Numbered from the stretch's first letter, positions 1 through 9,125 are shown. The stretch: 64,000 bases of DNA from Sphingobacterium olei (GCF_005048855.1 NZ_SUME01000001.1:434001-498000), one strand, 5' to 3'. Numbers and translations are program-made. Notes: generated by a model not told the origin, from the letters alone.

Positions 1-1
1 G

Positions 2-610
2 AATATTGAAGGTGGCAACAACTATAACGACTTGAGTCTGACAGCCAATCTGACGATTCATAAAGCACCTCAGAGCATAAGGTTCAATTCTCCTGGAGTA
101 TTATCCCGCGATGCAGGAACAATTGCCCTGGATGTGTACGCCAGCAGTGATTTACCTGTAAACTTATCCGTAGATGACGCCTTCATCGCCACGGTATCAG
201 GTACGGACTTAATGGTGCACCGTTTAGGAACAGTGCGGGTATCAGCAACACAGCCCGGGAATGCTAACTATGAGGCAGCAGAGCCGGTGTACATGGATAT
301 CAAGATCGCTAACGACGCGTCAGCAAAAGTTCCGATCCGTGTGCACCAAGCCGTATCACCAAATGGCGATGGTATAAATGAGTTCCTGATGATCGAGGGG
401 ATCGGAGATTACCCAGACAACAGGGTGACCATATTCGATAAATCGGGCCGAGTGCTCGCTGAGATCGAGGGATACAACAACCGTGACAAGGTATTCACGG
501 GACAGTATGTAATCGATGGAACGTATTATTATTACCTAGATCTATTGGATGATGGCACGTGGAAGCGCGAAAAAGGTTTCTTTGTCGTAAAACGCTCTAG
601 CGGTAACTAA
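2..610 (+). CDS. T9SS cargo protein, C-terminal part (partial at 5' edge)
   Basis: The reading frame is open from base 2, so the gene begins upstream of the window and only about 202 C-terminal residues are visible; the in-frame TTG at 32 is an internal codon. The first ~100 residues look like the end of an Ig-like/MBG-type beta-sandwich repeat. The last ~90 residues form a gliding-motility-associated C-terminal domain (CHU_C type), recognised by the SPNGDGINE motif and the final aromatic-rich strands. In this family the domain directs secretion through the type IX system and cell-surface attachment. The PorP/SprF gene 9 bases downstream is the usual partner of such large adhesins. The cargo's own function lies in the missing part. 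Confidence 0.85.
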   Translation, partial: NIEGGNNYNDLSLTANLTIHKAPQSIRFNSPGVLSRDAGTIALDVYASSDLPVNLSVDDAFIATVSGTDLMVHRLGTVRVSATQPGNANYEAAEPVYMDIKIANDASAKVPIRVHQAVSPNGDGINEFLMIEGIGDYPDNRVTIFDKSGRVLAEIEGYNNRDKVFTGQYVIDGTYYYYLDLLDDGTWKREKGFFVVKRSSGN

Positions 611-619
611 GCTTTAATT

Positions 620-1540
620 ATGAACTTATTGAGATTAAATAGAATGGGAACATTAAAAATAAATATCGGATCGTTGATTATAGTACTTACACTTCTTGTA
701 CCCGGAGTCGTCCGGGCACAGCATGGTGTGAGCTACAACCAGTTTGGACAGTTGCGAAACAGCTTCAATTCTTCGTTGAGTACAATGGATGAGCGGGGAA
801 GTGTCTCTGTATTGGGTCGCAGCCAATGGTTGGGGGTAGACGGTGCGCCAAAGTCGCTATGGGCGACAGGAAATATCGGTTTACAGCGTATAGGTGCTTC
901 CGTTGGCTTTGACATCAAGCACGCAGCCATTGGTGTGGTCAAGGAAAGTGAATTTAGTGCCTATTTCGCAAAATCGGTGCGTTTGTCTGAAAACGAATAC
1001 CTTAGCTTGTCGATGGGTGGTGGGCTATTGTATTTTCAGGGAAATTATAATAGCCTGGATGGTACGGATCCTTCGTTCCGTGATAACATACAAGAGACGG
1101 CCGGTATATTAAGTATCAGTACTTCTTACTACAGTAAAGAACGGTACTATGTCGGTGTCTCCGTGCCGCGTTTTTCGCTTAACCGACGTGAAGACCGCGA
1201 ATATGAGTTTGGAAACGTCTACTATATCACCGGTGGTGCTTTATTCCGCCTAGATGACATGTTCCATTTCCGGCCATCTTTTTTGGTGAGCCATATGGAT
1301 GATCAGACACCTAGGTATGATGTGAGTGCGTTGTTTTTTATGGCCCGGAAGTTAGGACTGGGTATCGGGGTACAGAATCAAGGTGACCTCTCGGCGTTGT
1401 TACAACTGAACTTTGGTGATTTCGGTATAGGATACAGCTATCAGTTTAGTCCCAATACCGGTACGTTAAATCAACGTATCTCGAATAATACGCATGAAGT
1501 CGGGTTGCGTTACCGTGTTGGAGGGATCGGACTATTGTAA
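620..1540 (+). CDS. PorP/SprF family type IX secretion outer-membrane protein
   Basis: A 306-residue protein. After a basic start comes a hydrophobic signal segment (about residues 15-33) ending before QHGVSYNQFG. The opening of the mature part, with an Asn-rich stretch and the 'RSQWLGVDGAPKS' block, is the signature of the PorP/SprF family, which are outer-membrane beta-barrels. The rest alternates short aromatic strands, consistent with a barrel. It starts 9 bases after the cargo gene and is almost certainly co-transcribed with it. PorP/SprF proteins assist secretion or surface anchoring of the cargo encoded beside them; that role here is inferred from pairing. Confidence 0.85.
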   Translation: MNLLRLNRMGTLKINIGSLIIVLTLLVPGVVRAQHGVSYNQFGQLRNSFNSSLSTMDERGSVSVLGRSQWLGVDGAPKSLWATGNIGLQRIGASVGFDIKHAAIGVVKESEFSAYFAKSVRLSENEYLSLSMGGGLLYFQGNYNSLDGTDPSFRDNIQETAGILSISTSYYSKERYYVGVSVPRFSLNRREDREYEFGNVYYITGGALFRLDDMFHFRPSFLVSHMDDQTPRYDVSALFFMARKLGLGIGVQNQGDLSALLQLNFGDFGIGYSYQFSPNTGTLNQRISNNTHEVGLRYRVGGIGLL

Positions 1541-1737
1541 TCACAACGATTATCGCGGATAAGCTATGCTATAAAAACGATATGCTTGTGAATTAATATA
1601 TAAGTGTACTCGAATGGTGTTTGGCTTATTCATACTGTCACTTTGCCGATACGTGAGCAGATAGCCGTCATTTTCGAAGCGGATTTTTGTATATTGTCGT
1701 TTTTATTCGCACATCAATATATTCTTGTTGCATAAAA

Positions 1738-2109
1738 ATGAACATGGCAAAGGAAATACAGACAATAAGAACGATTCTACTACTTATGGTGGTCGTATTT
1801 TCATTGTTGCCATGTTCGAATAAAGCCAGTGTTCTATCTCTTATCGACATTGATTACGAGAAGCCACTTAATCGTGTAAAGACTACGCGTCACCTAACGG
1901 GCTGTTTTAATACATTAGAGGTTACAAAAATGACATGTAGCCCATATAAGATCAAAAGTGATCATGGTATTGCAGTCGTAAGTACCGGTCACCAGAGGTT
2001 GTATTGCTACAATAACCATATTTTTTCGTCTAATTTTGGCGCAAGCCATCAGGCCAACGCCCCTCCGAAATATATTTTGTATAAACGCTTAAAAATTGCG
2101 GTGGTATAA
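1738..2109 (+). CDS. Small membrane-associated protein of unknown function
   Basis: A 123-residue protein from the ATG at 1738; a longer frame starting at 1687 would need a non-ATG start. An N-terminal hydrophobic segment (about residues 9-27, ending FSLLPCS) could be a signal peptide, a lipobox or an anchor. The body is short and polar with several Cys and His residues, and the C-terminus is basic and aromatic (PPKYILYKRLKI). I recall similar short proteins in other Bacteroidota but can name no function. It lies 49 bases upstream of the DoxD-DoxA gene on the same strand and may share its transcript. Confidence 0.55.
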   Translation: MNMAKEIQTIRTILLLMVVVFSLLPCSNKASVLSLIDIDYEKPLNRVKTTRHLTGCFNTLEVTKMTCSPYKIKSDHGIAVVSTGHQRLYCYNNHIFSSNFGASHQANAPPKYILYKRLKIAVV

Positions 2110-2158
2110 TTACTGATTTCACCAACATATTTTGTAATCGTTAACACAATAGAATTTC

Positions 2159-3184
2159 ATGAAAAATACAACATTTTCTCATCAGCCTTATTTGGCTGGT
2201 TTATTCACTTTGTCCTTACGCTGGGTCGTAGGTTGGACATATTTTTCTGCATTTTGGCGCAGGTTGATCTTAGATAATAAATTAATCCCCGAAGAGGCTG
2301 GCTACATCGGCGAAAAGTTTAATCATTTTTTACCTAATGCTTTAGGTATTAAGCCGATAATTGAATATTTGGTTACACATCCCGATATCTTGGCGATCGC
2401 AATGATTGTTTTTACCATCGTCGAAGCTGTAGTGGGACTTTTACTCATGTTGGGACTTTTTACAAGACTGATGAGCATAGGGGTGTTTGCCCTAGCGATG
2501 GGTATACTCCTGGCGGCAGGTTGGTTGGGTACGACCTGTCTGGATGAGTGGCAAATCGGTATTTTAGGACTTGCTTCAGGCTTTACATTATTCTTTACAG
2601 GAAGCAGCGCTTATGCTCTGGATGATGTTTTCATCAAAAGGAAACTAAATTTTACAACTAAAAAATGGTTTCCGTGGCTTGGATCAGGAAACTTTCCCGT
2701 CAAAAATGTGAAGTTTCCAGTATTGGTGGGGTCGATAGCTATCTTCGCGCTATCACTTTTCACTAACCAGTATTTTCATGGTGGTGTTTGGGGGAGGTTG
2801 CATAATAAATCCGTGAAACCTAAATTGGAAATTTCTGCAACGTCTTTGAAAAATGACCGTTTGCAGTTTGATGTATATCGTGTGGAAGGAGCCGATGTAT
2901 ATGGTTCATTTTTAATTGGTATTCACCTGTTGGATCAACACCGTAAAATTATCCAGTCCTACGATTCAAGCGATTTTTTGAATCTGAGCAATGCGGCGAT
3001 CCAAAATCAATATATCGCAAAAGTAAAGCCCGCAGCGCATAGCATGGTTATTCCGCTCGGTGCGAAAGCAACTATAATGCTTCCTGTAGCGGATGTGAAG
3101 ATCAAGGCGGATGAAAAATATAGCATTAAGCTGATTGACATCAGTGGATTGGAATGGGAATCTAGTGTATTGATGGTTCGATAA
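2159..3184 (+). CDS. DoxD-DoxA fusion, thiosulfate:quinone oxidoreductase-like membrane protein
   Basis: A 341-residue protein. Residues ~20-165 form a DoxX/DoxD-type membrane domain with four hydrophobic helices. A further hydrophobic helix near residues 185-203 leads into an extracytoplasmic C-terminal domain (~215-341) resembling DoxA. In Acidianus the two are separate subunits of thiosulfate:quinone oxidoreductase, which passes electrons from thiosulfate to quinone. The fused form occurs in Bacteroidota, where activity is mostly untested. No other sulfur-oxidation gene is nearby, so a general quinone or redox-stress role is equally possible. A strong hairpin follows the stop codon. Confidence 0.75.
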   Translation: MKNTTFSHQPYLAGLFTLSLRWVVGWTYFSAFWRRLILDNKLIPEEAGYIGEKFNHFLPNALGIKPIIEYLVTHPDILAIAMIVFTIVEAVVGLLLMLGLFTRLMSIGVFALAMGILLAAGWLGTTCLDEWQIGILGLASGFTLFFTGSSAYALDDVFIKRKLNFTTKKWFPWLGSGNFPVKNVKFPVLVGSIAIFALSLFTNQYFHGGVWGRLHNKSVKPKLEISATSLKNDRLQFDVYRVEGADVYGSFLIGIHLLDQHRKIIQSYDSSDFLNLSNAAIQNQYIAKVKPAAHSMVIPLGAKATIMLPVADVKIKADEKYSIKLIDISGLEWESSVLMVR

Positions 3185-3188
3185 ACAA

Positions 3189-3223
3189 GGGGTCTTCAAT
3201 GTTAGACAGGCATTGAAGACCCC
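3189..3223. terminator. Bidirectional terminator hairpin
   Basis: A perfect 13-bp inverted repeat, GGGGTCTTCAATG / CATTGAAGACCCC, with a 9-base loop. It lies between the convergent DoxD-DoxA and symporter genes and ends 7 bases from the symporter stop, so it can serve both. Confidence 0.85.
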
Positions 3224-3230
3224 TATTAAT

Positions 3231-5153
3231 TTAGCCAGTTATCACACCAACATCTTTTTGTCGTTTTGGGTATAATATAGAAAACACATAGACGGTCAAG
3301 ACAGCAAGTGGAAACGAGATCAAGGCTGGATTTTCCAGTTGATGTATTGCATTTGTAGGGTCTAATCCGTATCGATCCCACATGGTGGGAGAGGTAAGAA
3401 TAATGGCTAAAGAGGCTGTTATTCCCACGATGATAGAGGCCGCTATTCCGGTTTCTGAAGTTCTTTTCCAAAAAAGTAAGAATAGGATGGCTGGCAAATT
3501 GGCCGATGCTGCGATCGCGAAAGCCCAACCGACCAAAAAAGAAACATTAATCCCTTTGAACGCCATCCCCAGAAGAATCGCGAAAATACCGACAGCGAAA
3601 GCTGCAATTTTTCCGACTTTTACTTTTTTGTCATCACTCAGATTTCGCTTGAGGTAGACATCAATAAAATCATGTGCAATAGCCCCAGAGGATGCGACAA
3701 TCAAACCTGCTACAGTGCCGAGTACGGTTGCGAAAGCTACAGCGGATATAATGGAGAACAAAGCCGCACCAAATGCCCGTGCCAAGAGTGGAGCGGACAT
3801 ATTGCTAGATTCCACATCTAAGACGCCGTTAACGGCAGCTCCTAGCCCCATAAACAAGGTAAGGATATAAAAGCCTCCGATGGCTGCAATAGCCAAAATA
3901 GTGGACTTACGCGCATCACGCGGTGTTTTGACGGTGTAGTAACGAATCAGGATGTGCGGCAGGGCAGCGGTACCCAAAAATAGGGCTAACATCAGCGAAA
4001 TAAAATCCAGTTTGCTCCATAGATTTGCGTCGCGACCGATTTTGTATTTGAGTCCGGGGAGCATAAATTTTTCGCCCGCGGTTGTTTGTGGATAATATAG
4101 TGATACCTGATCACCTCCGTCGGCAAACTTCACCTGAAGGAATCGGACGACTTCGCTCTCTTGCAATGTAGAAAGAAATTCAAAAGGGCCGAGTGGTCCC
4201 GTTTTATCCACCTCTTGCCCATTCACCACAATTTTACTCATATGTCCTACTTGGTAGAAACGCCGTTTCTCCCGAGCTTCTCCGTTGTACAGCTGTTGCC
4301 CATTGGCAAGTTGTGTCACGGTTAAGGTTTCCTTGAGCAAGGGTTTGTTAGCGTCCTGTGTGAAATCGAACCATCTTTCAACCCCATTTTGTGAAAGTTT
4401 TACAAACGTTTTGTTGCCAACAGCTTGCTGGGTGACAAGCTCCCAACCGGCGACATTGGCCACCTTGCCATCCTCCACCTGAGGCGTCAGTTCCATAAAA
4501 TTATGGTATTTTTCTCCTTTAAAATCAGGGGTTAGTGTCAACCCATTTTTTAAGATAAAAAAGGTAAGTACTAGGGAGAGAATAATCAGTAGACCACCTT
4601 TTAGAAACTGGACATAGGTTGTCGAAGCCATGCCTGCACTCGCAACAATGACGATAACTATTGCCCCGACAAGTATCACACCGGCCCAATGTGGCAATCC
4701 GAGCAGTGGCATAACCAGATCGCCGGCACCCACCATTTGGGGGATAAGATAGAATACGGATATGATCAGCGTGCTGACCGATGCAGACAAGGTAATCGCC
4801 CTGGAATTAAATTTTGCATTTAGTGCGTCGGTAAAAGTGAATTTTCCTAGGCGCTTGAAGGGCTCGGCAATGAGGAACAGGGCTACAATCCAACCCGCCA
4901 GAAAACCAATGGCGTATAGAAAACCGTCAAACCCTGATACTGCAATCATACCACATATACCCAGAAAAGATGCTGCCGATAGATAATCGCCTGCAAAGGC
5001 AATTCCATTGACGGCCCAATGGATATTCCCGCCTGCTGCGTAATAGGATGAGGATGAACTGGTCTTTCTTCCAAAATAAAAGGAAAGCCCAATAACTAAC
5101 CCGACAAAAACACAGAAAAATGATAAGGCAGTGTATGAAATATCGTAAATCAT
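3231..5153 (-). CDS. Sodium:solute symporter, ActP / VC_2705-like
   Basis: A 640-residue multi-spanning protein of the SSS family. The N-terminal part carries the FYFGRKTSSSSSYYAAGG and GDYLSAASFLG motifs typical of the acetate permease ActP branch. The LeuT-type core is interrupted by a hydrophilic insertion at roughly residues 205-375, after which the core resumes at 'KLDFISLMLALFLGTAALPH'. The expected substrate is a short monocarboxylate such as acetate, taken up with Na+. Its start overlaps the DUF485 gene stop by 4 bases, showing translational coupling. Substrate identity is inference from the family. Confidence 0.85.
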   Translation of the reverse strand: MIYDISYTALSFFCVFVGLVIGLSFYFGRKTSSSSSYYAAGGNIHWAVNGIAFAGDYLSAASFLGICGMIAVSGFDGFLYAIGFLAGWIVALFLIAEPFKRLGKFTFTDALNAKFNSRAITLSASVSTLIISVFYLIPQMVGAGDLVMPLLGLPHWAGVILVGAIVIVIVASAGMASTTYVQFLKGGLLIILSLVLTFFILKNGLTLTPDFKGEKYHNFMELTPQVEDGKVANVAGWELVTQQAVGNKTFVKLSQNGVERWFDFTQDANKPLLKETLTVTQLANGQQLYNGEAREKRRFYQVGHMSKIVVNGQEVDKTGPLGPFEFLSTLQESEVVRFLQVKFADGGDQVSLYYPQTTAGEKFMLPGLKYKIGRDANLWSKLDFISLMLALFLGTAALPHILIRYYTVKTPRDARKSTILAIAAIGGFYILTLFMGLGAAVNGVLDVESSNMSAPLLARAFGAALFSIISAVAFATVLGTVAGLIVASSGAIAHDFIDVYLKRNLSDDKKVKVGKIAAFAVGIFAILLGMAFKGINVSFLVGWAFAIAASANLPAILFLLFWKRTSETGIAASIIVGITASLAIILTSPTMWDRYGLDPTNAIHQLENPALISFPLAVLTVYVFSILYPKRQKDVGVITG

Positions 5154-5446
5154 GCCTTTCCTCCTTTTTCAATTTCTTCCGCCTGGGTAACCTCGTCCTC
5201 GTATCTACTGCAGTAGTAATTGTATACAATTCCTAAAATGACAGCAAATAAGATTAGACCTATTCCGTACGCTAAAGCTAAATTGAGACCACCGAGTACG
5301 GGAATAGATAACAGCTCATACTGGAATACGCCGATGGCAACAAAACCCGCATAGCAGAATAGGTAAATAAAAAATAAACGTATACCCAAGGTAGACTTTC
5401 GTTTGGTGAGGCTTTCTTTTTCTTCGTGTGTATTATTAACGTGCAT
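5150..5446 (-). CDS. DUF485-family small membrane subunit of the symporter
   Basis: A 98-residue protein with a charged N-terminus, two transmembrane helices (about residues 22-42 and 52-78) and a short acidic tail. Size, topology and position directly upstream of an ActP-type symporter match DUF485 (YjcH-like) proteins. The stop codon overlaps the symporter start by 4 bases. The role of the small subunit is not settled; it may stabilise or regulate the transporter. DUF4212 is an alternative family of the same size and context. Confidence 0.7.
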   Translation of the reverse strand: MHVNNTHEEKESLTKRKSTLGIRLFFIYLFCYAGFVAIGVFQYELLSIPVLGGLNLALAYGIGLILFAVILGIVYNYYCSRYEDEVTQAEEIEKGGKA

Positions 5447-5795
5447 AACAAATGTTTGGAAAGGTTTATAAAGTTGGAATCAACAGCATATTAACCTATA
5501 CGCTGGATCCGTTTACAATAATAACCAAAAATGGAATAAGTTTGTCTATAATTGTATAAAAAGCAAATCTTTGTGAGATTTATTCAGCAGTCTTTTTATT
5601 TTGTTATGGATTGAAGCTGATAAACGATCAATATGATGCGTTGGCAGAGGGGAAATAACTTATCGAAGTTGGGTTAGCGGATTACAATCACTATTTTGGA
5701 TAATAAGTTGGGTGCGAAAATTGCAAGTGTTAAGAAAGTAAAATAGGGCGTCTTTTTCGGACGCCCTATCTGATATGTCAGAACCCGTGGTGGGT
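5447..5795. other. 349-base intergenic region
   Basis: Upstream region of the DUF485-symporter operon, AT-rich and without a convincing reading frame. It contains a small hairpin, AAATCT/AGATTT at 5565-5581, and near its left-gene side the terminator of the baeRF-like gene. I found no clear TAnnTTTG box for the symporter operon. Confidence 0.6.
5744..5768 (-). terminator. Terminator of the baeRF-like gene
   Basis: A perfect 9-bp stem, TAGGGCGTC/GACGCCCTA, with a 7-base loop, starts 28 bases past the stop codon of the minus-strand gene. A T-rich stretch follows it on the minus strand. Confidence 0.75.
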
Positions 5796-6875
5796 TTAAT
5801 ATCTTACTTTCAATACGATTTCACCCAGTTCTTTGATGTCATCCTGACCGGTAAAAATGACTCTACCTTTTCGTGAGATCACTGCCCAGGCGATAGTATT
5901 CGATATATCGTCGATCGCATCAGGTTGCGTGGCATCTTCAATCAGATCGAATGTTCGTTCATCGTTCATGTGTACGGCTTGGGAAAAGTCTTTATGTACT
6001 ATTAGCAGGTCAGCACGCCCGTCAATTGCCGCCTGATAAATTTCCTGCAGATCGGTGAGCACGTTGCCCTGGGATACAGCTTCTTTCATCTCCCCGATGG
6101 CTTTTGTTCTTCGCTGTATCTGTAGTTCATTGATGATCTGCCATGACTGTTCAACGACCTGATGAGGAGCGGTGTTATTATAATCTATGGCTGCATATCC
6201 GAGATAAATAGCAGGCTTGTCGGCTACTTGTTGTAATCGACTATAATTATCTTCCGTACAAATTACCACGCAGGGAAGGCCAGTTTCATTATGAACTTGC
6301 AATAAGGCTTTATCGATCTTATTTAAATATTCCCGTACCAAATTGTCAACATGTTTACCATCACTTCCCCGTTCCGCATTTGTCACGTAGTGTTGGTTTT
6401 CCGAAAACGGAAAATCATCATTAGTGATTTCTTGGATAATTGCATCGTTAATAGCTTCGTAAAGCTGTACACCGCTTTGAGAAAGAACCGTTAGCAAATA
6501 GTGCTCGCTTCGGTTGTAAGATTTGATGAGTGGACGTACAGCAAATGTATTGGATATGTGCACGCCTTCATTGGTAGCCGGCCATGCTGATTTTATGATT
6601 TCCTCGGTGTCGTTGGATAAGAAAATATGCAAACTGTCTAAATTGTAATTGACATCGATCTTCGAGGCAATATGTTGTATTCTTTCCAACAATGGCGCTG
6701 TTGGTCGTTTGCCGAATTCTGCTATTACTCTGTCCTCAGCCTCTTTTAGGTAGTTTTTAAGTACAAGTTCATCTTTTACATTGGCGGGGTGTGTACGATG
6801 CGTGTTTAATGTAATGGTGACACAGGGAGCATTTTTTTCGTTTGCTAGCTTTTCTAGTTGTTCTATTAAAATCAT
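5796..6875 (-). CDS. baeRF-like (eRF1-related) protein
   Basis: A 359-residue soluble protein without a signal peptide. The central phrase LLTVLSQSGVQLYEA, followed by a region on the degradation or cleavage of a partner and a C-terminal alpha/beta domain (GRADLLIVHKDF, VISRKGRVIF), resembles the bacterial archaeo-eukaryotic release factor families (baeRF). Those are predicted to act on ribosomes or RNA-bound complexes, and their bacterial role is little known. It stands alone, divergent from the metallophosphoesterase gene, with its own terminator. Identification rests on overall resemblance, not on a catalytic motif. Confidence 0.55.
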   Translation of the reverse strand: MILIEQLEKLANEKNAPCVTITLNTHRTHPANVKDELVLKNYLKEAEDRVIAEFGKRPTAPLLERIQHIASKIDVNYNLDSLHIFLSNDTEEIIKSAWPATNEGVHISNTFAVRPLIKSYNRSEHYLLTVLSQSGVQLYEAINDAIIQEITNDDFPFSENQHYVTNAERGSDGKHVDNLVREYLNKIDKALLQVHNETGLPCVVICTEDNYSRLQQVADKPAIYLGYAAIDYNNTAPHQVVEQSWQIINELQIQRRTKAIGEMKEAVSQGNVLTDLQEIYQAAIDGRADLLIVHKDFSQAVHMNDERTFDLIEDATQPDAIDDISNTIAWAVISRKGRVIFTGQDDIKELGEIVLKVRY

Positions 6876-7114
6876 ATGTAAAAAGGGATTTAAAGATTTG
6901 TTAACTACTTGTATATCTCCTAATATACAAAAATTTAGCCAATAATCGATTTTAAAAGTGGTAATATTATATAGTATACTAAATATACTTGCGTCGAGGT
7001 GACAACAGTTCGAAGCAGAGTAAAATAGGATAAAGAGACTGGGCGAGCAAATGGGTATTGGTAGTATATAGGTTATGAAAACAATTTATCTAAAATTGAC
7101 GTTGCCTTCATAGT

Positions 7115-7122
7115 TAATTTTG
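7115..7122 (+). promoter_or_regulatory. Candidate -7 box for the metallophosphoesterase gene
   Basis: TAATTTTG matches the Bacteroidota TAnnTTTG consensus and lies 12 bases upstream of the start codon. TTG at 7096-7098 is 16 bases upstream, shorter than usual. Confidence 0.4.
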
Positions 7123-7134
7123 TAAGTTTGAGAT

Positions 7135-8271
7135 ATGATGGATCATAAATACGACACAGCAGTACAAATTAAAGATTTGCCTACGGACGCGCCAGCATTC
7201 AGACCTCTACCTCAGCCTCGCTGGCCTTACCCGTACCGTTTGGATATAGCGGCCGTTCTCGGGAAAGATGCGGAACTTTTGCAAGAAAAGATGAGTTTCC
7301 ATATGTTGGGTGACACGGGTAGTTTGCGTCATTCGGACTTTCAATCTTTGGTTGCTAATACGCTAAATGATCAAAGTAATAAAATCTTGACCGAGAATAA
7401 GTCACCTGCTTTCTTATATCATTTGGGGGATATTGTCTACAATCACGGCGAAGCCAGTGCCTACCCGAAGCAGTTTTTGCAGCCCTATGAAAACTATGAA
7501 GCACCTATATTTGCCATCCCGGGCAATCACGATGGGGATGTCAATCCGGAAAGCGCTATATCATACAACAGTTTGGAGCCATTTATGGAAGTTTTCTGCG
7601 GAGCGGAAAGACGGACGATTGAATTTGGAGAGGGGAGCAAAAGGCAGAGTATGATGCAACCCAATGTATATTGGACATTGGAAACGCCATTGGCCCGGTT
7701 TATCGGTTTATATAGCAATATCCCGAAACACGGTTGGATCGGAGAAGAGCAACGGGAATGGTTTATAGAAGAACTTCGCTATGCAAAACAGCATGCAGCG
7801 GAGCAGGCCATTATGGTATGTATACATCATGCACCTTTTTCAGCGGATACGAACCACGGCTCGAGTAAACCCATGATTGATTTCTTGGAAGAAGCTTTTA
7901 TTGCGGCGGATATGAAACCAGATGCAGTGTTCAGCGGACATGTGCACAATTACCAACGCTTTTCGAGGATATATACAGACGGAGCTACGGTTCCTTTCGT
8001 TGTAGCAGGAGCTGGTGGCTATTCGATCCTACATAGCGTGGCGGAGATAGATGATCCTTGGTTTGAGACATTGCAAGTCGAAAATGGAGCGGTGAGACTG
8101 GAAGCCTTTTGTGAGGATCGCTATGGCTTTCTGAAGATGGCGGTGGAGAAAACCCGGGCGGGCTTGACATTATTTGGTGAATACTATACGATTCCGCAGG
8201 ATGCAATAGGAAAGGAGAAGGTTGAACCTGAGTTGTTCGAACGTTTTGAGTTTCCGTTATCACGTCCGTGA
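7135..8271 (+). CDS. Calcineurin-like metallophosphoesterase
   Basis: A 378-residue protein with all five metallophosphoesterase blocks in order: a variant GDTG (Asp60) in place of DxH, GDIVYNHG (~98-105), GNHD (130-133), a His-Ala-Pro block (HHAPFS) and GHVH before NYQR. The first block has Asp followed by Thr-Gly, as in purple-acid-phosphatase-like members. No signal peptide is visible, so it should be cytoplasmic, unlike the exported phosphatases of the next locus. The substrate cannot be told from sequence. Tandem ATG codons occur at 7135 and 7138. Confidence 0.85.
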   Translation: MMDHKYDTAVQIKDLPTDAPAFRPLPQPRWPYPYRLDIAAVLGKDAELLQEKMSFHMLGDTGSLRHSDFQSLVANTLNDQSNKILTENKSPAFLYHLGDIVYNHGEASAYPKQFLQPYENYEAPIFAIPGNHDGDVNPESAISYNSLEPFMEVFCGAERRTIEFGEGSKRQSMMQPNVYWTLETPLARFIGLYSNIPKHGWIGEEQREWFIEELRYAKQHAAEQAIMVCIHHAPFSADTNHGSSKPMIDFLEEAFIAADMKPDAVFSGHVHNYQRFSRIYTDGATVPFVVAGAGGYSILHSVAEIDDPWFETLQVENGAVRLEAFCEDRYGFLKMAVEKTRAGLTLFGEYYTIPQDAIGKEKVEPELFERFEFPLSRP

Positions 8272-8300
8272 TCTCGTTGTCATCGTGATAGTAACATCGT

Positions 8301-8388
8301 CGTCATCGCAAACCTGAGGTACGAAGGTGTGGAGATCTTAATAGTTTGTAAATGAAAGACTGCCACGTCGTACCTCCTCGCAGTGACG
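8301..8388. repeat. REP-like imperfect palindromic element
   Basis: The left arm (from CGTCATCGCAAACC) and the right arm (to CTCCTCGCAGTGACG) are reverse complements with a few small gaps: GTCATCGC/GCAGTGAC, GAGGTACGA/TCGTACCTC and GTGG/CCAC pair in order, around a short AT-rich centre. Related fragments, TGTCATCGTG at ~8280 and TGTCATCGCG at ~8401, flank it. The design resembles intergenic REP/BIME elements. Confidence 0.6.
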
Positions 8389-8476
8389 TGTAATTATTAA
8401 TGTCATCGCGTAGTTGGGACACTATCCTTAACAATTTCATAACACAATGGAAATAGTACTGTTACTCCTTTTTGGA

Positions 8477-8484
8477 TAATTTTG
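8477..8484 (+). promoter_or_regulatory. Candidate -7 box for the first ECF sigma gene
   Basis: TAATTTTG matches TAnnTTTG and lies 20 bases upstream of the ATG at 8505. Its place inside the longer possible frame (TTG at 8472) argues that the real start is 8505. No clear -33 element. Confidence 0.4.
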
Positions 8485-8504
8485 TCTCATTCTCCGAGAA
8501 CAAA

Positions 8505-9125
8505 ATGGATACATTGCGGATTGACGTTATAAAAAGAGACAAGGAACAACTGGATGTTGAACAGATGGCGTTGGATGATGTATCAGCCTTCAATAGATTG
8601 TATGCGAAATATCACAAACCTGTCCATGCAAATATTCTGAAACTGGTTAAATGTCCTGAACAAGCTACGGAGGTGTTGCAAGACGTATTCCTCGCGCTGT
8701 GGCAAAACAGATTTAAGATTAATCCAAACCAACCTGTTGGCGGATGGCTATTCGTGGTAAGCCACAATAAATCGCTCAATGTGCTACGCCGCAGGTTAAA
8801 AGAATCGATTGAATATATGGCGGAGTATCCGGCAGACCTCGTGGCTACCGAGGAAAACAGCCGAGAGAAGGAAGAGGTTTTTCAATTGCAGATGCAATTG
8901 CTGGAAGAGGCAGTGGATATACTACCTGCGCGTAAGCGGGAGGTGTTTAGGCTTTGCCGCTACGAGGGACGATCCAAAGAGGACGTAGCCGATCTATTGG
9001 GTATTAGCACCCAATCGGTGAGTGATTACCTAAAACAGGCGAATAAAGCCATTAAAGAATATGTACTTGATCGCTACCCGGGTTATGTGAGCAATATCTT
9101 ATTATTTGTAACACTCTATTTCTGA
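8505..9125 (+). CDS. ECF sigma-70 factor, FecI type (locus 1)
   Basis: About 206 residues from ATG 8505. Region 2 covers 'DDVSAFNRLYAKYHKPVHANI' to the EVLQDVFLALW block, and region 4 is the helix-turn-helix 'RKREVFRLCRYEGRSKEDVA' through 'LGISTQSVSDYLKQA'. A longer frame opening at TTG 8472 is disfavoured because the candidate -7 box falls inside it. A FecR gene, SusC and SusD follow, the usual cell-surface-signalling layout in which the sigma factor is released after substrate binding at the SusC receptor. Its targets are probably the downstream genes. Confidence 0.88.
   Translation: MDTLRIDVIKRDKEQLDVEQMALDDVSAFNRLYAKYHKPVHANILKLVKCPEQATEVLQDVFLALWQNRFKINPNQPVGGWLFVVSHNKSLNVLRRRLKESIEYMAEYPADLVATEENSREKEEVFQLQMQLLEEAVDILPARKREVFRLCRYEGRSKEDVADLLGISTQSVSDYLKQANKAIKEYVLDRYPGYVSNILLFVTLYF

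Noticed and set aside
32..610. TTG at 32 as start of a complete gene
   Set aside because: The frame is open to the window edge and the protein begins in mid beta-sandwich domain; it is a truncated cargo protein.
1668..1850. Minus-strand 60-codon frame opposite the small membrane protein
   Set aside because: It overlaps the better plus-strand candidate and shows no family features.
2436..2470. Two GGGACTTTT copies in the DoxD-DoxA gene as ECF promoters
   Set aside because: They encode a repeated Gly-Leu-Leu helix stretch in the middle of the gene and lack GGGTC at the correct spacing.
8472..8504. Upstream TTG extension of the first ECF sigma gene
   Set aside because: The added residues have no sigma similarity and contain the candidate -7 box; ATG 8505 is a better start.
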